Source: Sceloporus undulatus (taxonomy: Eukaryota; Chordata; Lepidosauria; Squamata; Phrynosomatidae). Taken from it: DNA of 64,000 nucleotides. Below, one piece after another: positions 30,405-41,440 of this stretch. The notes under the pieces were generated by a model. The model was not told the DNA's origin. It did not search any database and saw nothing but the letters and a program-made list of their open reading frames with translations. The stretch spans positions 20,573,853-20,637,852 of the forward strand of contig NC_056529.1 in the NCBI RefSeq assembly GCF_019175285.1. The letters are read 5' to 3'. The translations under genes were made by a program, and so were the position numbers. Each line of letters starts with the position of its first letter. Within the stretch, counting starts at the first letter, position 1.

Positions 30405-31035
30405 ACATAATACAATTACAGTGTTGTGATTCCAGTTTTAACTACCATGGCTATATCCTGCACAATCCTGGAGTTTGTAGTTTGAGAGGCACTACACTTC
30501 TCTGGCTGAGAATTCTAAGTACCCACTCCCTAAACTGCAAATCCCAGGATAACATAGGAAGTTGCCATTGATTGCAGTTAAACATAGAGTTCTAACTGTG
30601 TAGTGTGAAAGTGTGTATGAGCCTTCGAGTCTCCTATCAACTTATGGCCACCCTATTAATTTTGTAGGGTTTTCTTAGGCAAGTGTTACTCAGAAGTGGT
30701 TTTGTCAGTTGCTTCCTCTGAAATATCGCCTACAGCACTTGCTATGGGTCCCTTTTAAGGTTGAAAACTAAGGCCCTGTACAGACCGGCTTGAAAGGCCA
30801 GCTGAGGGACGGAGTCGGGGCGTTGCATCCACATGATGCACGCCCCAGCTGGGCCCCCAGGGTGCCACACACCACTCTACACAGCGCATGGTGTCACCCC
30901 ACTCCAGTGGCACTGGGTCAAGATGATGCAGTGCCGAAGGAGCGCCATATAGCCACAGCGCTGCAGCTATCACAACCTTTCCGGGGCGCAAAAAGGAGCA
31001 GCGTGCAGTTGCTGCGGCCCCAATCTTGCTGAAAA
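30405..31035. mobile_element. MITE, SINE tail and GC-rich repeat in series
   Basis: 30405-30615 is an inverted-repeat MITE of the CACTGCAG/CCCAGGA type (AGTTTTAACTACCATGGCT and its complement). 30618-30725 is a minus-strand Sauria-type SINE tail. 30772-31035 is a GC-rich repeat starting GGCCCTGTACAGACCGG, shared with 1690-1915. Confidence 0.55.
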
Positions 31036-31299
31036 GGAGCATCCCCTAAGTCTGCTTGAAGGAGTGGTATTTCAGTGACTAAGGGATTAGATAGCATTTG
31101 GTTTATTGATCTATACCAATTTAAAGAATATAGTTTTATCCATAAGTGTATCCTCCCATAATCTGTCCCATCCCCAGATTGATCAACTGTATTGGTCCAT
31201 GTTGCTCTGCTTGTGGCATAATCATGGCAATCAACATGTGATACATCATCCGATCATCTCACTCAGAATAATTGCCTAATGTTATGATGGGTAGATATA

Positions 31300-31516
31300 T
31301 AGTCGGCCCTCTGTTTTCGCGGGGATTCGTTCTGATCCCCCATGAAAATGGACACTCGCAGATATTCAGACTCCATAGGCTTGAATGGGGCATGTGCCCA
31401 TGAGCATGCATGAGGTGTGCGCCACGGGGACGCACCCCATTAAGAATAATGGAGATCACCCCTCCATAAATATTCAAGAGCATGGATTCAAGTCCACAAG
31501 AAAGGAGGGGCGACTA
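31300..31516. mobile_element. pogo/Tigger-like MITE
   Basis: Ends TAGTCGGCCCTCTGTTTTCG and AAGGAGGGGCGACTATA are inverted and flanked by TA. Confidence 0.75.
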
Positions 31517-31594
31517 TATTGTGGCTCCAGGTCTGTAATTACCTTGATAATAGTTACGTTCTGTATTGTTTTGCTAGAGGACAGTATTCCTTTT

Positions 31595-31690
31595 TGTTTT
31601 TTTACTTGATTAATTAATAATTAGCTTACTTGCTGTTCACCGCTATGATCTTTGGAATAGCGGTATATAAATAAAACAAATTATTATTAT
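31595..31690 (+). repeat. L2/CR1-clade LINE 3' tail
   Basis: GGAATAGCGGTATATAAATA followed by AAACAAATTATTATTAT, the common end of reptile L2-like elements. Confidence 0.5.
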
Positions 31691-31860
31691 AATAATTCTG
31701 GACTAGATTGGCCTTTGGTCTGATCCAACATGGCTGATTGTAAGTTGGAAATCCTAAAAAGTTGCTGCTAGTGTATACTTTACTATGCTAGTTGGACCAT
31801 GGTTTGACTCAGTATAAGGCGTGATTCCTACAGAAACCATAGGAAGCCACATGCAAAGCA

Positions 31861-31930
31861 CCTCTGAAATTAACTGAAAGAAAGACGTTGGTAGCATGAT
31901 CTTTCATTGACTTGAGCCTACATCCTTGGA
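31861..31930 (-). mobile_element. Penelope-like element fragment (family B)
   Basis: AACTGAAAGAAAGACGTTGG and GTAGCATGATCTTTCATTGA match the termini at 4925 and 54418. Confidence 0.55.
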
Positions 31931-33295
31931 TATAACACTTGTTCCCAATGCACCTTGGAGACCTTCATCATATGTTGACTTGCCAAGGCAAAGTCCCTGG
32001 TGAGGTATCTCAAGTAAAGATTGTAAGCCTCGATGACACAAGAGCGGATTTGCCTCTTTTAATTCCACGACTTGTTCAATGCTTGTTCTCTTTGGAATTT
32101 TGCATTTGTTGCACTTAGGGGCGAAAGAGCCAAGCATGCCGTAATTTAGTGTCGAGGTATTACAATTCCTGGAAGAAATGTAGCCTCTTCCAATATGAGC
32201 ATTTGGTTCTTGGGTTTCACAAGGTCAGTTTATAGAATTAAGAATAGCCGCTTAAAGCCAACACAGTTTATGGGACTGAGAACAGAGTACAATTATTCAC
32301 GCAAACATATTGCAGAATTAGATTTGTCAAACCTTCTTGAACTGACCGAGATATGAACCACATTCACTTCACGTTTCCAAAGCCAGCTGCTATTAGCTAA
32401 ATGGTTTCTAATGAGCCATTTGTTTTTAAATTGTTGAAGGCTTCGTGTAGCAAGTTGAGTGCTTTGGGCAATCGATAGATAAATAATAAGATCAAATAGA
32501 ACTTGCTCGTTTTAATATGTGTCTTGGGGGGGGGGTTAGTGCATTTGAATTTTTAATCACATCTCTTGGGGCAAAGAACAATAACAAGTTTCATGTTGCA
32601 GGAGATTATGGCAAAAAGATCTTGTAAAAATCTCAAAATCTCTGCAAGCCAAAAAACTTCATAAAAGATTTTCAAAGAACGAAAAATTAACAAGGTGATA
32701 ACCCTAACCAGAAATGGAACAAATATAAAAGCATCAAAGGGAGGACATTTGAGATTTTGTGTTGCGTTAGAAGGTTTGTGTTTCACTCTAACCAGTCAGA
32801 CATAACAAATGCTTAGATGGGGGACAGAAAGAGTCTCGCCTTCATAAACCAGATGGTTTGGGTCTCTGTTTGTGTGACCACCGTACACATTTTTTCTGGG
32901 CTTATTCTTCTGGTACAACGGACTCATTGATATACTCCTCTAAGGAAGTATATCAGTGTGCTTGAATCCGTGTATAAAAAAATCTGTGTATAAGAAGGGC
33001 CGACTGTACTTGCACTTTGTGATTTGGAGGCTTTGGAGGATCTCACTGGACTAGGTAGGATTTTAGGATATTTGCAATTGGTTAGTAGCCTTGTGTAACC
33101 TCCAGATTGGCCTCCGAGATCTTATTCCTAAAGCTTGACATAACAGGAGGCTACTGCAGATCTCTATCTAGCCTTGGTGCTCAAGGACTGAGACTATTTA
33201 AGCTGACCGTTGCCTCCTGTGACCATCTCAAGCAGATGTGTATTTGTGTTTCCAGATCATTCCATTGCCAGCTGAATGACTAACTTAATAGGGCA
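31931..33295. other. Intron 4 interior
   Basis: Apart from a 50-bp right end of a pogo-like MITE at 32960-33008 and a G run at 32527, nothing recognised. Confidence 0.4.
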
Positions 33296-33297
33296 AT

Positions 33298-33478
33298 GTA
33301 TAGAGATCTTGTAGCACCTTTGAGACTAATTGAATTATGAATTATGCATCTGGCGAAGTAAGTAGACTTTGTCTATGAAAGCTCATGCTGCCAACTTTCT
33401 TCTTTCAGTTAGTCTCAAAGGTGCTACAAGATCTCTCTACATACTAATTCTACAGACTAACACAGCTATATCTTTGGA
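33298..33478. mobile_element. Inverted pair of Penelope-like fragments (family B)
   Basis: The left arm AGATCTTGTAGCACCTTTGA and the right arm TCAAAGGTGCTACAAGATCT are perfect complements. The plus copy carries a hammerhead-like core: CTGGCGA at 33350, stem GTAGAC/GTCTAT, GAAA at 33377-33380. Confidence 0.7.
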
Positions 33479-34588
33479 TATATCTTTGAATTCTACCATT
33501 AATAGGGTGATAGTCCCTTTTTGATTGAATTTCTACTGAGAAGATTTTTACAACAAGTAATGAAATAGGGGAGCCCAGGCAGTACAGTAATTCCTACTCT
33601 TATTGTCTCCTCCTGGTAAATAGGATGTATAATGGAAACTTTGCATGCAGATCTCATTGCTCTTGGGAAATTTGTGCTCATTTCTGTAAATTTGCTACCA
33701 GCAGAAGTTTCTGATGGATTGTAATCTGAGTGAAAAAAGGAGCAACCATCACTTGCATAATTCTGAAGGTCTTAGTAGATGTGAGTAGACTCACTTTGCC
33801 ATCAGATTGGAAGAACTGCAAGATGTTTCCTGGTTAACAGTAAACAGAAGGGGGCAGAAAAGCATTATATATAAAGCTGAACCTTTGGCTTTGAGAACTG
33901 AAAATGCTTGGCAAGTATAGTCTTTGCACATGGGAATTGGGTTGGCAGTCCAAGCTTTAAAAGCCATCTTCCATATGATGTGGCTATAAATCAAGCAATG
34001 TGACACTCAGGGTGTCCTTTTTAAAAATCAAGAGGCGGACGAGAGCCTGTAGGTAAAGTGTGACTAGAAAGAATGGACAGGCAGAATCCCCCTGGTATAC
34101 AGAAAACATTTGAGCCATCAATAAGTCTGATGGTTTATCACGCACCATATGAATCTGAATATGTAGCACATGTCCTCCATTCTGAATGTCTGGTAGAAAA
34201 AAGAATGTCCTTGTCTACAGTAATAAATGCTCGTACAGTGTACTTTCAAAAGTTAAATATAGCAATGGGAAGGCTGTTAATTTCTGAATCCCACTTAGTT
34301 CATTTGGGAGAAGTTAAGCAGAACCCAGAAGATGAATAAGTTGGGTTGGCCTCGTTTCCAACAAAGAAGATTTGGGGATTGTGTCATCCAGCCCATCATC
34401 CATCTGTCTTCTGGTGGGTTTCTGATCTTTTTTCCCCTCTGTCACAATCTTAATTAAAAATGTTTTATTTTAGGAAGGCTTTACATAGCTTCTGTCTGCA
34501 CACCCTCCCTTCCTGCTTTTTATGTATGGATGACACAGTGGCCTCATTTGTAGATGGAAGTTTATTTCTTTCATACCATGCCTTTCTC
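33479..34588. other. Intron 4 interior, no recognised feature
   Basis: No repeat or exon landmark read. Confidence 0.4.
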
Positions 34589-34589
34589 C

Positions 34590-34743
34590 CAGTGTGGTAT
34601 AGTGCTTTGACCATTGGACTATGACCCTGGAGACCAGGGTTCAGTTCCCCCACTTGTCTATGGAAATCCGCTGGGTGACTTTGGATAAATCGCACCAAGA
34701 AAACCCCATGATAGGTTCTGCCTTAGAGTTGTCATAAGTCAGA
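34590..34743 (+). repeat. Sauria-type SINE
   Basis: Head CCAGTGTGGTATAGTGCTTT, B box GGTTCAGTTCC, shortened body, ending GTCATAAGTCAGAAAT directly into the (AAT)n run. Confidence 0.85.

Positions 34744-34808
<65 letters not shown>
34744..34808. repeat. (AAT)n microsatellite
   Basis: About 21 AAT units between a SINE and a MITE. Confidence 0.95.
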
Positions 34809-35035
34809 AATGGGCCCTTCCCTTACGTGGGGGATCCATTCTGGACCCCCCCGCCCCCGTGTAAGGGAAATCCCACGTAGGCTGGCACCCCATTAAAAGT
34901 AATGAGATCGTGCCCGCACTGCGGATGCGCACCCCATTACTTCTCCCAGGCATGCCAAGGCTTTTTCCGGCACGGCTTTCAGCATATCCTGAAAGCCACA
35001 TATATGGCCCCCACATATGACACGGGTGCACTGTA
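34809..35035. mobile_element. pogo-like MITE (CAGTGCACCC family, reverse)
   Basis: Begins CAATGGGCCCTTCCCTTACG and ends ATATGACACGGGTGCACTGTA. The complement of the right half matches 25973-26020. Confidence 0.75.
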
Positions 35036-35144
35036 TTAATTTTATTTCTCACTCGCCTTTCCTCACAACTCCAGGTGGGTTACAACTAGTTAAGACACAA
35101 TCATTACATATGATTTGAAATGATTTGAAGGCACACAACAATGT

Positions 35145-35870
35145 TTTCTCCCAGCAATGGGATTCAAAGTGACTGTACATCTTTTAAAAAACACAATTGT
35201 TGTTTTCTCTCAAGGTGTTTCTGACTAATTGGTCTATAGGGAAAACTTTTGCAGTTGAACATGTCCTTTCTGTGCCCCTTTTATCCAATTGATGGTTATG
35301 GTAGGTAATGCTTCTGTATTACAGCTCTGTATTAAATGGCCTCCCTGGAGGGGAACAAACCATGACAGACTTTGTTTAAATAGGGGTTTTCCAGTTTGGG
35401 TGGTGAAGTTGGGGTTTGAAATCTGTAAATCATTCCCATCTACATGTCTGTTGCATTCAAAGGGGGTCTTTGTAGAGCTAGAGCTGAGAGGATAAACCCC
35501 AACATAAATGTCTTCTGTAGCTGAGAGAAAGCCACAGGTTTTGCTGCATAGCTGAGCCGAAATTTTTTGGGGAGGGAGAAAAAAAACAACATACTTAGAA
35601 TGTTTTAATAAATGCTGCTCTTTTCTAACTGTTCAGTTTTGCAAAACTGACCACAACTGCATAAAGCTTTCAAGTCCGTGAGTCACATTGGGTGGACAGC
35701 TGGTATGTTTTGGCTTCCGACCATAAAGGGCATAATAACCACAGAGGGCATCATTATAATGTCTGGCTTGTTGTCCAGATGCTCCAGACGCCAGTGAAGC
35801 AAAGAGAATTTTCTAGGTGTGAAATTAAGAGCTCCATGGGTTCTCTCTCTCTCTCTCTGTATATAGTTTT
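35145..35870. other. Intron 4 interior, no recognised feature
   Basis: Only a short (CT)n run near 35842 stands out. Confidence 0.4.
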
Positions 35871-35879
35871 GTGTACATT

Positions 35880-36345
35880 TGCCAATCAGCTTTTTAAAGT
35901 TTTGTATCCTGGGTGGTTTTTAGCTGTATTGTTTCAGTCTGTGGTGCAAGCTGCTTTGGGTCCCATATGAGAGCAAAGTGGGTTATAAATTAATTGTGTT
36001 GTTGTTGTGTGCCTTCAAGTCAATTTCAACTTATGGTGATATTAACTTATGAAAGGTGAATCTGTCATAGGGTTTTCTTAGCAAGTTTCTTCAGAGCAGT
36101 CTAACCATTGCCATCCTGTGAGGTTGAGAGAGTGTAACTTGTGCCTTCACCTCCTCTTTGACTTACAGCGATCCTCTCCTGGGGTTTTCTACAAGATTTA
36201 TTTTGCAAGGAGACTTGCCATTGCTTTCCTTTAAGACTGAGAGAATGTGATTTGCCCAAGTTCACCCACTGGGTTTCCATGGCTGAGCAAGGATTTGAAC
36301 GTTGTTGTCCCAGAATCTGTCCAACATACAAACCACCATCCTATG
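35880..36345 (-). repeat. LINE 3' tail followed by two minus-strand Sauria-type SINEs
   Basis: An L2-like end (GCTGCTTTGGGTCCCATATG) on the plus strand runs to about 35995. SINE pieces 35998-36140 and 36142-36345 follow in the same orientation, each with TGTGCCTTCA or TTGACTTACA tail and GAGAGAGTGTAACTT-type body words. The second also keeps the B-box region and head. Confidence 0.7.
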
Positions 36346-36387
36346 TTAGCTCTGTAACACATATTGTCTACAATCTCCTGAAGATCT

Positions 36388-36512
36388 TTCTCTGAAGATG
36401 CCAGCCACAGATGCTGGCGAAACATCAGGAATAAACTCTTCTAGAACATGGCCACATGGCCCGAAACACCCACAAAAATCTGTGGATGCCGGCATGAAAG
36501 TCTTCAACTAAA
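36388..36512 (+). mobile_element. Penelope-like element with hammerhead-ribozyme-like core
   Basis: CTGAAGA at 36392-36398, stem II TGCCAGC (36399) with GCTGGC (36413-36418), then GAAA at 36419-36422, CATC, and the downstream landmark TTCTAGAACATGGCCACATG. This is the best-preserved family A core in the window. Confidence 0.7.
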
Positions 36513-36527
36513 CAAATGGGTCCTTGA

Positions 36528-36815
36528 ACAGATCAAGCCCGAACTCTCCCTGGAAGCCAAGATGATCAAATTGAAGTTGTCGTACTTTGGGCACATCATG
36601 AGAAGACTTGACTCAAGACAATAATGCTGGGAAAGGAGGAAGGTTGGAGAGAGAGAAGAAGACCATCTTCTAGATGAATAGACTCAATCGGGAAGACATG
36701 CCATGAAACTACAGGGCCTAAGCAAAGCAGTGGAGGACAGGAGATGTCTTGGAGATGTCTCATCCATAGGGTCACCATGAGTTGGGGTCGACTTGAGTGC
36801 AGTTAACAAAAACAA
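36528..36815 (+). mobile_element. BovB/RTE LINE 3' end
   Basis: The translation reads SLEAKMIKLKLSYFGHIMRR, the conserved C-terminal motif of BovB reverse transcriptase proteins. The tail ends GGTCACCATGAGTTGGGGTC and AACAAAAACAAC. Confidence 0.8.
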
Positions 36816-36944
36816 CATACAGATGAATGCAGCAGCAACTGTTCCATACATTTAGAAGCAGTGGCACAAATCTGTTAATTGGATCTACTTCCAGGGCAGG
36901 TGCTGAAATGGTCTCACTGGCTAATCTTTGACATTGGTCTAGAG

Positions 36945-37086
36945 CAGTGGATGTCAGCCTTTGGGCCTCCAGTTGTTTTGGACTTCAGTTCCCAGAAACC
37001 CCAGTCAGCATGCTCATTGTTCAGGAATTCTGGGCGTTGGAGTCTCAAAAATCTAGAGGACCAAAGGTTGAGAAACACTGGTCTAG
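36945..37086. mobile_element. hAT-like palindromic MITE
   Basis: GCCTTTGGGCCTCCAGTTGT and GAGGACCAAAGGTTGAGAAA form the inverted ends. Same family as 12128-12270. Confidence 0.75.
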
Positions 37087-37329
37087 AGAATCAGTCTTTT
37101 CAAAAATTCAAGGTACCATCAACCATATTTGATAAAAGTAATCTGTTCCCAAAACACTGCATTTTTGACAGTTTCATCCCCAATCCTAAAAATCTCACAA
37201 CTCCTCTATCCACCCAAGTAGTTCTATAAATAGGCTGCTACTCTGCAAGAATCAACTTTTGTTCAAATTGTTCCTGTACGGGTTTTTCCTTAAACCTCCT
37301 TTCCCATCATATCCGACTCCTCTGAATGC

Positions 37330-37720
37330 CTAGCTTGCGGGGGGCGAAATGTCAGTGGATTCCTTCTGAGATCTTCCGCCCACCCTTTCCCCTTTCCTGC
37401 CAGACTATTAAAAGTCATCTCAAGGAAGCCGAGGAGAGTGATGCCATTTGAAGGGTGCCAAAAGCCCTCTTCTTTTTATTGGCCGTCTTTTGGATGAGTG
37501 ACAGGTTATTGGCCAAAAAAGCCGCAAGCGAGTAGAGATGGCTGTGAGTCACACATACACTTTCCATGTTAAAAGTTGTCTCTGGCAGGAACTTGTTTGC
37601 AAAATACAAACGCGTTTTTCCTCCCCTGAAAGCAGAGGCCAATATTATGACTGCCTGAAAAATCTAAACCTGTTGCTTTATTAATAGATTAAGTAATGGT
37701 TCAGGTTTATTGTCTTTAAA
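37330..37720. other. Repeat-free intronic block, candidate conserved element
   Basis: Complex, balanced sequence lacking any repeat landmark (for example GGCCAAAAAAGCCGCAAGCG and AATACAAACGCGTTTTTCCT). It stands out between repeats. No coding frame fits. Confidence 0.35.
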
Positions 37721-37889
37721 AACATCTAAGTTATTTTTGTATTCCCTCTTCTTCTCCCATATTGAGATGGCTGGCGGACTGGCTAATTCTGAATGTTCGT
37801 ATGATCAGCAGCTCCAGAAGACAAAAGGGTCTCTGCATTCCCAATATATCTGAGAAGTGTCTAAATTGAGTTTTATGCCCCTCTTTCTC

Positions 37890-37935
37890 TCCTTCCTTCC
37901 TTCCTTCCTTCCTTCCTTCCTTCCTTCCTTCCTTC
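37890..37935. repeat. (CTTC)n microsatellite
   Basis: About eleven CCTT units. Confidence 0.95.
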
Positions 37936-37963
37936 TCCCTTTGGATGTGGACACCCAAAAACA

Positions 37964-38287
37964 CAGGTTGAGTCTCCCTTATTCGAAATGCTTGGGACCA
38001 AAAGTGTTTTGGATTTTGGCATTTCTGCGATCTTGAAATATGTGCATATACATAATGAGAGACCCAGGTCTCAACACAAAATTCACCTATGTTTCATATA
38101 CACCTTATACACATAGCCTAAAAGTAATTTTATACACATTATTTTTAATAATATTGTGCATGAAGTATATTTTGTGTGCACTGAACCATCAGAAAGCAAA
38201 GGTGTCACTCTCAGCCACCCATGAAGAAAGTTGGGTTTTGGAATAATTTGGATTTCAAAATTCCAGATAAGGAAGACTCAGCCTGTA
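37964..38287. mobile_element. Tigger7-like DNA transposon remnant
   Basis: Begins CAGGTTGAGTCTCCCTTATT and runs through AAATGCTTGGGACCAAAAGT, TGTTTCATATACACCTTATA, CACTGAACCATCAGAAAGCA and CTCAGCCACCCATGAAGAAA. It ends AAGGAAGACTCAGCCTG next to TA. These words match the human Tigger7 consensus as I remember it, over the whole length. Only noncoding ends are present (about 320 bp). Confidence 0.75.
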
Positions 38288-38689
38288 ATACTCATTGATG
38301 AGGGTTAGCTTGGATAATACATTTTATTGTAAACGTTCCTGTGACTGTACCATCTTGAAACATACTTTAAAAGAAGATTTAAGAATGGTGCTTCTTCTCC
38401 TTCATAGCTTTCTCCATCCTTGGCAAGCTTTGATTAGTGGCTTACAATTTTTTGCTTGTAGCAAGCCATAGGTTGTTGTCTTATCCAAACCTGAAAATGA
38501 TGGTTTGGTGCACACCAGGATTGGGAAGGCAACATAGTCTGGAGGACGTGGAAATTCCTAGATAGGTTGTTCACTCAGGTTAAAATATAGTGGTTTTTTA
38601 TTTGTCGTTTTCCCACTTTCATGGGAGTCCTGTGCTCCTAAAACCAATGACTGTGGAGGGGGCCGCTGCATTTTAAAAAGCATCTTTGT

Positions 38690-39062
38690 AGAATCATAAA
38701 GTCGGTAGAGACTGCAAGGGCCATCCAGTCCAATCCCTTGCCATGCAGGAATTCACAATCAAAGCATCCCTTACAGTTGGCCATCCAGCCTCTGTTTAAA
38801 GACATTTAAAGAAGGAGACTCTGATTCCACTGTTGTACAACTTTTACTGTCAGGAGGTTCCTCCTAATGTTTAGGTGGAATCTCTTTTCCTGTAGTTTGA
38901 ATCCATTGCTCCTGGTCCTATTCTCTGGAGCAGCAGAAAACAAGCTTGCTCCATCCTTGATATGATACTCTTTCAGATACTTAAACAGGGCTATCATATC
39001 ACCTCTTAACCTTCTCTTCTCCAAGGCTAAACATACCCAGCTCCCTGAGTCTCTCTCTTCAT
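38690..39062 (-). repeat. CR1 LINE 3' end
   Basis: Terminus GAATCATAAAGTCGGTAGAG, then CCATCCAGTCCAATCCCTTG, CCTAATGTTTAGGTGGAATC, GGAGCAGCAGAAAACAAGC and CTAAACATACCCAGCTCCCT. Confidence 0.88.
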
Positions 39063-39559
39063 GGAGCATGCACTCATGTTCTCCTTTCACCCTCACCTGC
39101 AGAACAGTATAGACTGGCACCTGTGCGCACCAGTGGCCAAACGCATCTTCCGCATCCCACTTGCTCAGTCTCTCTCAGCTTCCTTTTGAATAGCACATTC
39201 ATATGCCATATGTGAAGAGCCATTTCAGCTGCAAGATTTTTCCTCCAGGTTTCTTAATGAATCCAGCACATGCCGTATCAATGGCTGCATTTAGAAGTTC
39301 ACCCGTTCACGGGGCTTCAGTATTACGGCTTGGATCTTGGCACCTCTTGTTTGTACAAATGAAGCGGCGAGCGAATGCATCACGCACGTAGCTCCAGTCA
39401 GTTAGAATTGCTTTTTGCCAGAAATTTTACTGAGCTGAAGGAGGATACGTGTGGCCTAATTCAGTGTCACTTTGGAAAGGGAACGCTCAAGTTGTTTTTT
39501 TTTTTGGGGGGGGGAGGAAAGGATGACAAGAGGAGCTCGACAGAGTCAGATTCCCTGCA

Positions 39560-40075
39560 ATGCAGAGGAACCATAGCCCTTTGCGCTCATTAAATTAATT
39601 ACTAATGGCTTATATCAGGACATTTCTTTTCCTTTCATTTTAAAGTTGTTTTAAGTTAATTAAATGCCATCAGGCACACTTTAAAATGGTCTACAAAAAT
39701 GAATTAGTTCTTTTTTGGAAGAAAAAAAAAGGAGGACTTTCCGATTTTTATATCAATTTTCATTAAAAAAAAAGACTTTCTATTCAAAGGAAACTACAGA
39801 ATGAGCAAAAGCCTGAGGTCTCCATAAACGGAAGCTTAATTTTATTGCATTTATCTCTATGGCTGCAATTAATTATTCAGAGTGTTCATTAAAATTACAG
39901 TCTTGGTAAGTGACACTTTTTAAACAGGCATTCCGAGTTTATTGAAATTGAGGGATCTGGGCGATAAAAGAATTGGACATCCAGGAGGACAGCAATAAAG
40001 TATCTGAATGGAGGTTCATAATGCCATTTGAAATTCACAAGTGGAATGTTAGACACCTGAAATGTTTTTTTTGGG
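39560..40075. other. AT-rich repeat-free block, candidate conserved element
   Basis: Dense homeodomain-type words (TTAAATTAATTACTAATGG, GCAATTAATTATTCAG, AAGTTAATTAAATGCC) in otherwise complex sequence without repeat landmarks. Typical of developmental noncoding elements; not coding. Confidence 0.4.
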
Positions 40076-40470
40076 GGGGAAACATGAAAGAGTCCAGATT
40101 AGCCTGCTCTCCATTGTGGGACCCTCTCTTTGGCCCATTTTAATTGGAGTGCTGCTTTCTGTATGCATGCAAATAGATGCATATGCAGGGCTGACCTTTA
40201 GCTGAAGTGAATACAGAAACCTGTTCTTGCAGAAATATCATTATAACAGTGCATGCTGTGGATTACTTGACAGTGCAGAGTATACATTCTTTATTCAATA
40301 TTCCCTGAATACTATTGTTCTAAAATGATTAGAAGAGTCTTGCTGTTTCAAAGTCAAAGCCTATCTAGCATAACATTCTGTTCATACACTGCCCAACCAG
40401 TAGCCTGTAGGAAACTTACCAGCAGGACATGAGTGTAACATCTCTCTCACATCCCACTGCCACTGATACA

Positions 40471-40677
40471 CAGTTGGCCCTCCATATCCATGGATTCTTC
40501 ATCCATGGATTTCAAAAAGATATAAATTCTAAAAAGCAAACCTTGATTTTGCTCTTTTATACAGGGGACACAGTTTTACTACGGCAATGGATTTAATGGG
40601 ATTTGAACATCCATGGATTTTTGTATCCATGGGTGGTCCTGCAACCAAACCCCAACAGATACCAAGGGTCTGCTGCA
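40471..40677. mobile_element. pogo/Tigger-like MITE, well preserved
   Basis: Begins CAGTTGGCCCTCCATATCCA, contains AAAAGCAAACCTTGATTTTG and ends CAAGGGTCTGCTGCATA. Confidence 0.8.
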
Positions 40678-40680
40678 TAG

Positions 40681-41440
40681 AGAGGGATACCATCCATAGC
40701 ACATCCCAACCTCCAAGAAATTGTCTAGATCCCTTTTTAAACTGTCTACGTTAGCAACCATCACTACATTTTGTGACAATGAATTCCACAGTATTAACTC
40801 TACATGTGGTTCTGTCATCTGTCCTGATTCTCCCACCGTTCAGCTTCAGGGGGTGACCCCAGGCTATAGTAGCATCTTAGAATTTTAGAGTTGGAAGGGC
40901 CATATTTTAATGTAAGCCGTATTTTAATATATCCTGGGAGGAGCAGGATATTATTAATGTTGTTGTTGTTATTATTATTATTATTATTAGTATTAGTATT
41001 AGTATTATTATATAGTCTAACCTCCTGCCATGTAAGAATACACCATTAAAGCACTTCCAAATGACTACGTTGGTTGAAAACCATGCAAGAAGTACAGCCC
41101 ACCACTTTCTGAAGCAGTCTGTTCCACTCTTGAGTAGCTTTGAGCAGCCAAAAGTTCTTTCAAATATTTAGATGGGAATCTTTATTCTTAGAAATCCAAT
41201 CCATTGGTTTGCCCGCTTCTCTGGAGCAGCAGAAAACAAGCTTGCTGCATCATCCACACGACAGCCCTTCAAATATTTTAAGATCTCTACTATATCACCT
41301 TTCAATCTTCTTTAAACTGAACGTACTCGGCTCCCTAAGCTGCTCCTCATAGGGCTTAGTTTCCAGGCCTTGCATTGTCTTAGTTACCTTCCTCTGGACT
41401 TGTTCCAACTTGTCAGTATCCTTCTAGTATCCTTCTAGTA
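40681..41440 (-). repeat. Two CR1-type LINE 3' regions
   Basis: 40681-40865 carries CTGTCCTGATTCTCCCACCG and CAGCTTCAGGGGGTGACCCC of one CR1 group. 40877-41440 is another, with GGAGCAGCAGAAAACAAGC, TATATCACCTTTCAATCTTC and CTCTGGACTTGTTCCAACTT. A (ATT)n run at 40970-41010 interrupts the second. Confidence 0.75.
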
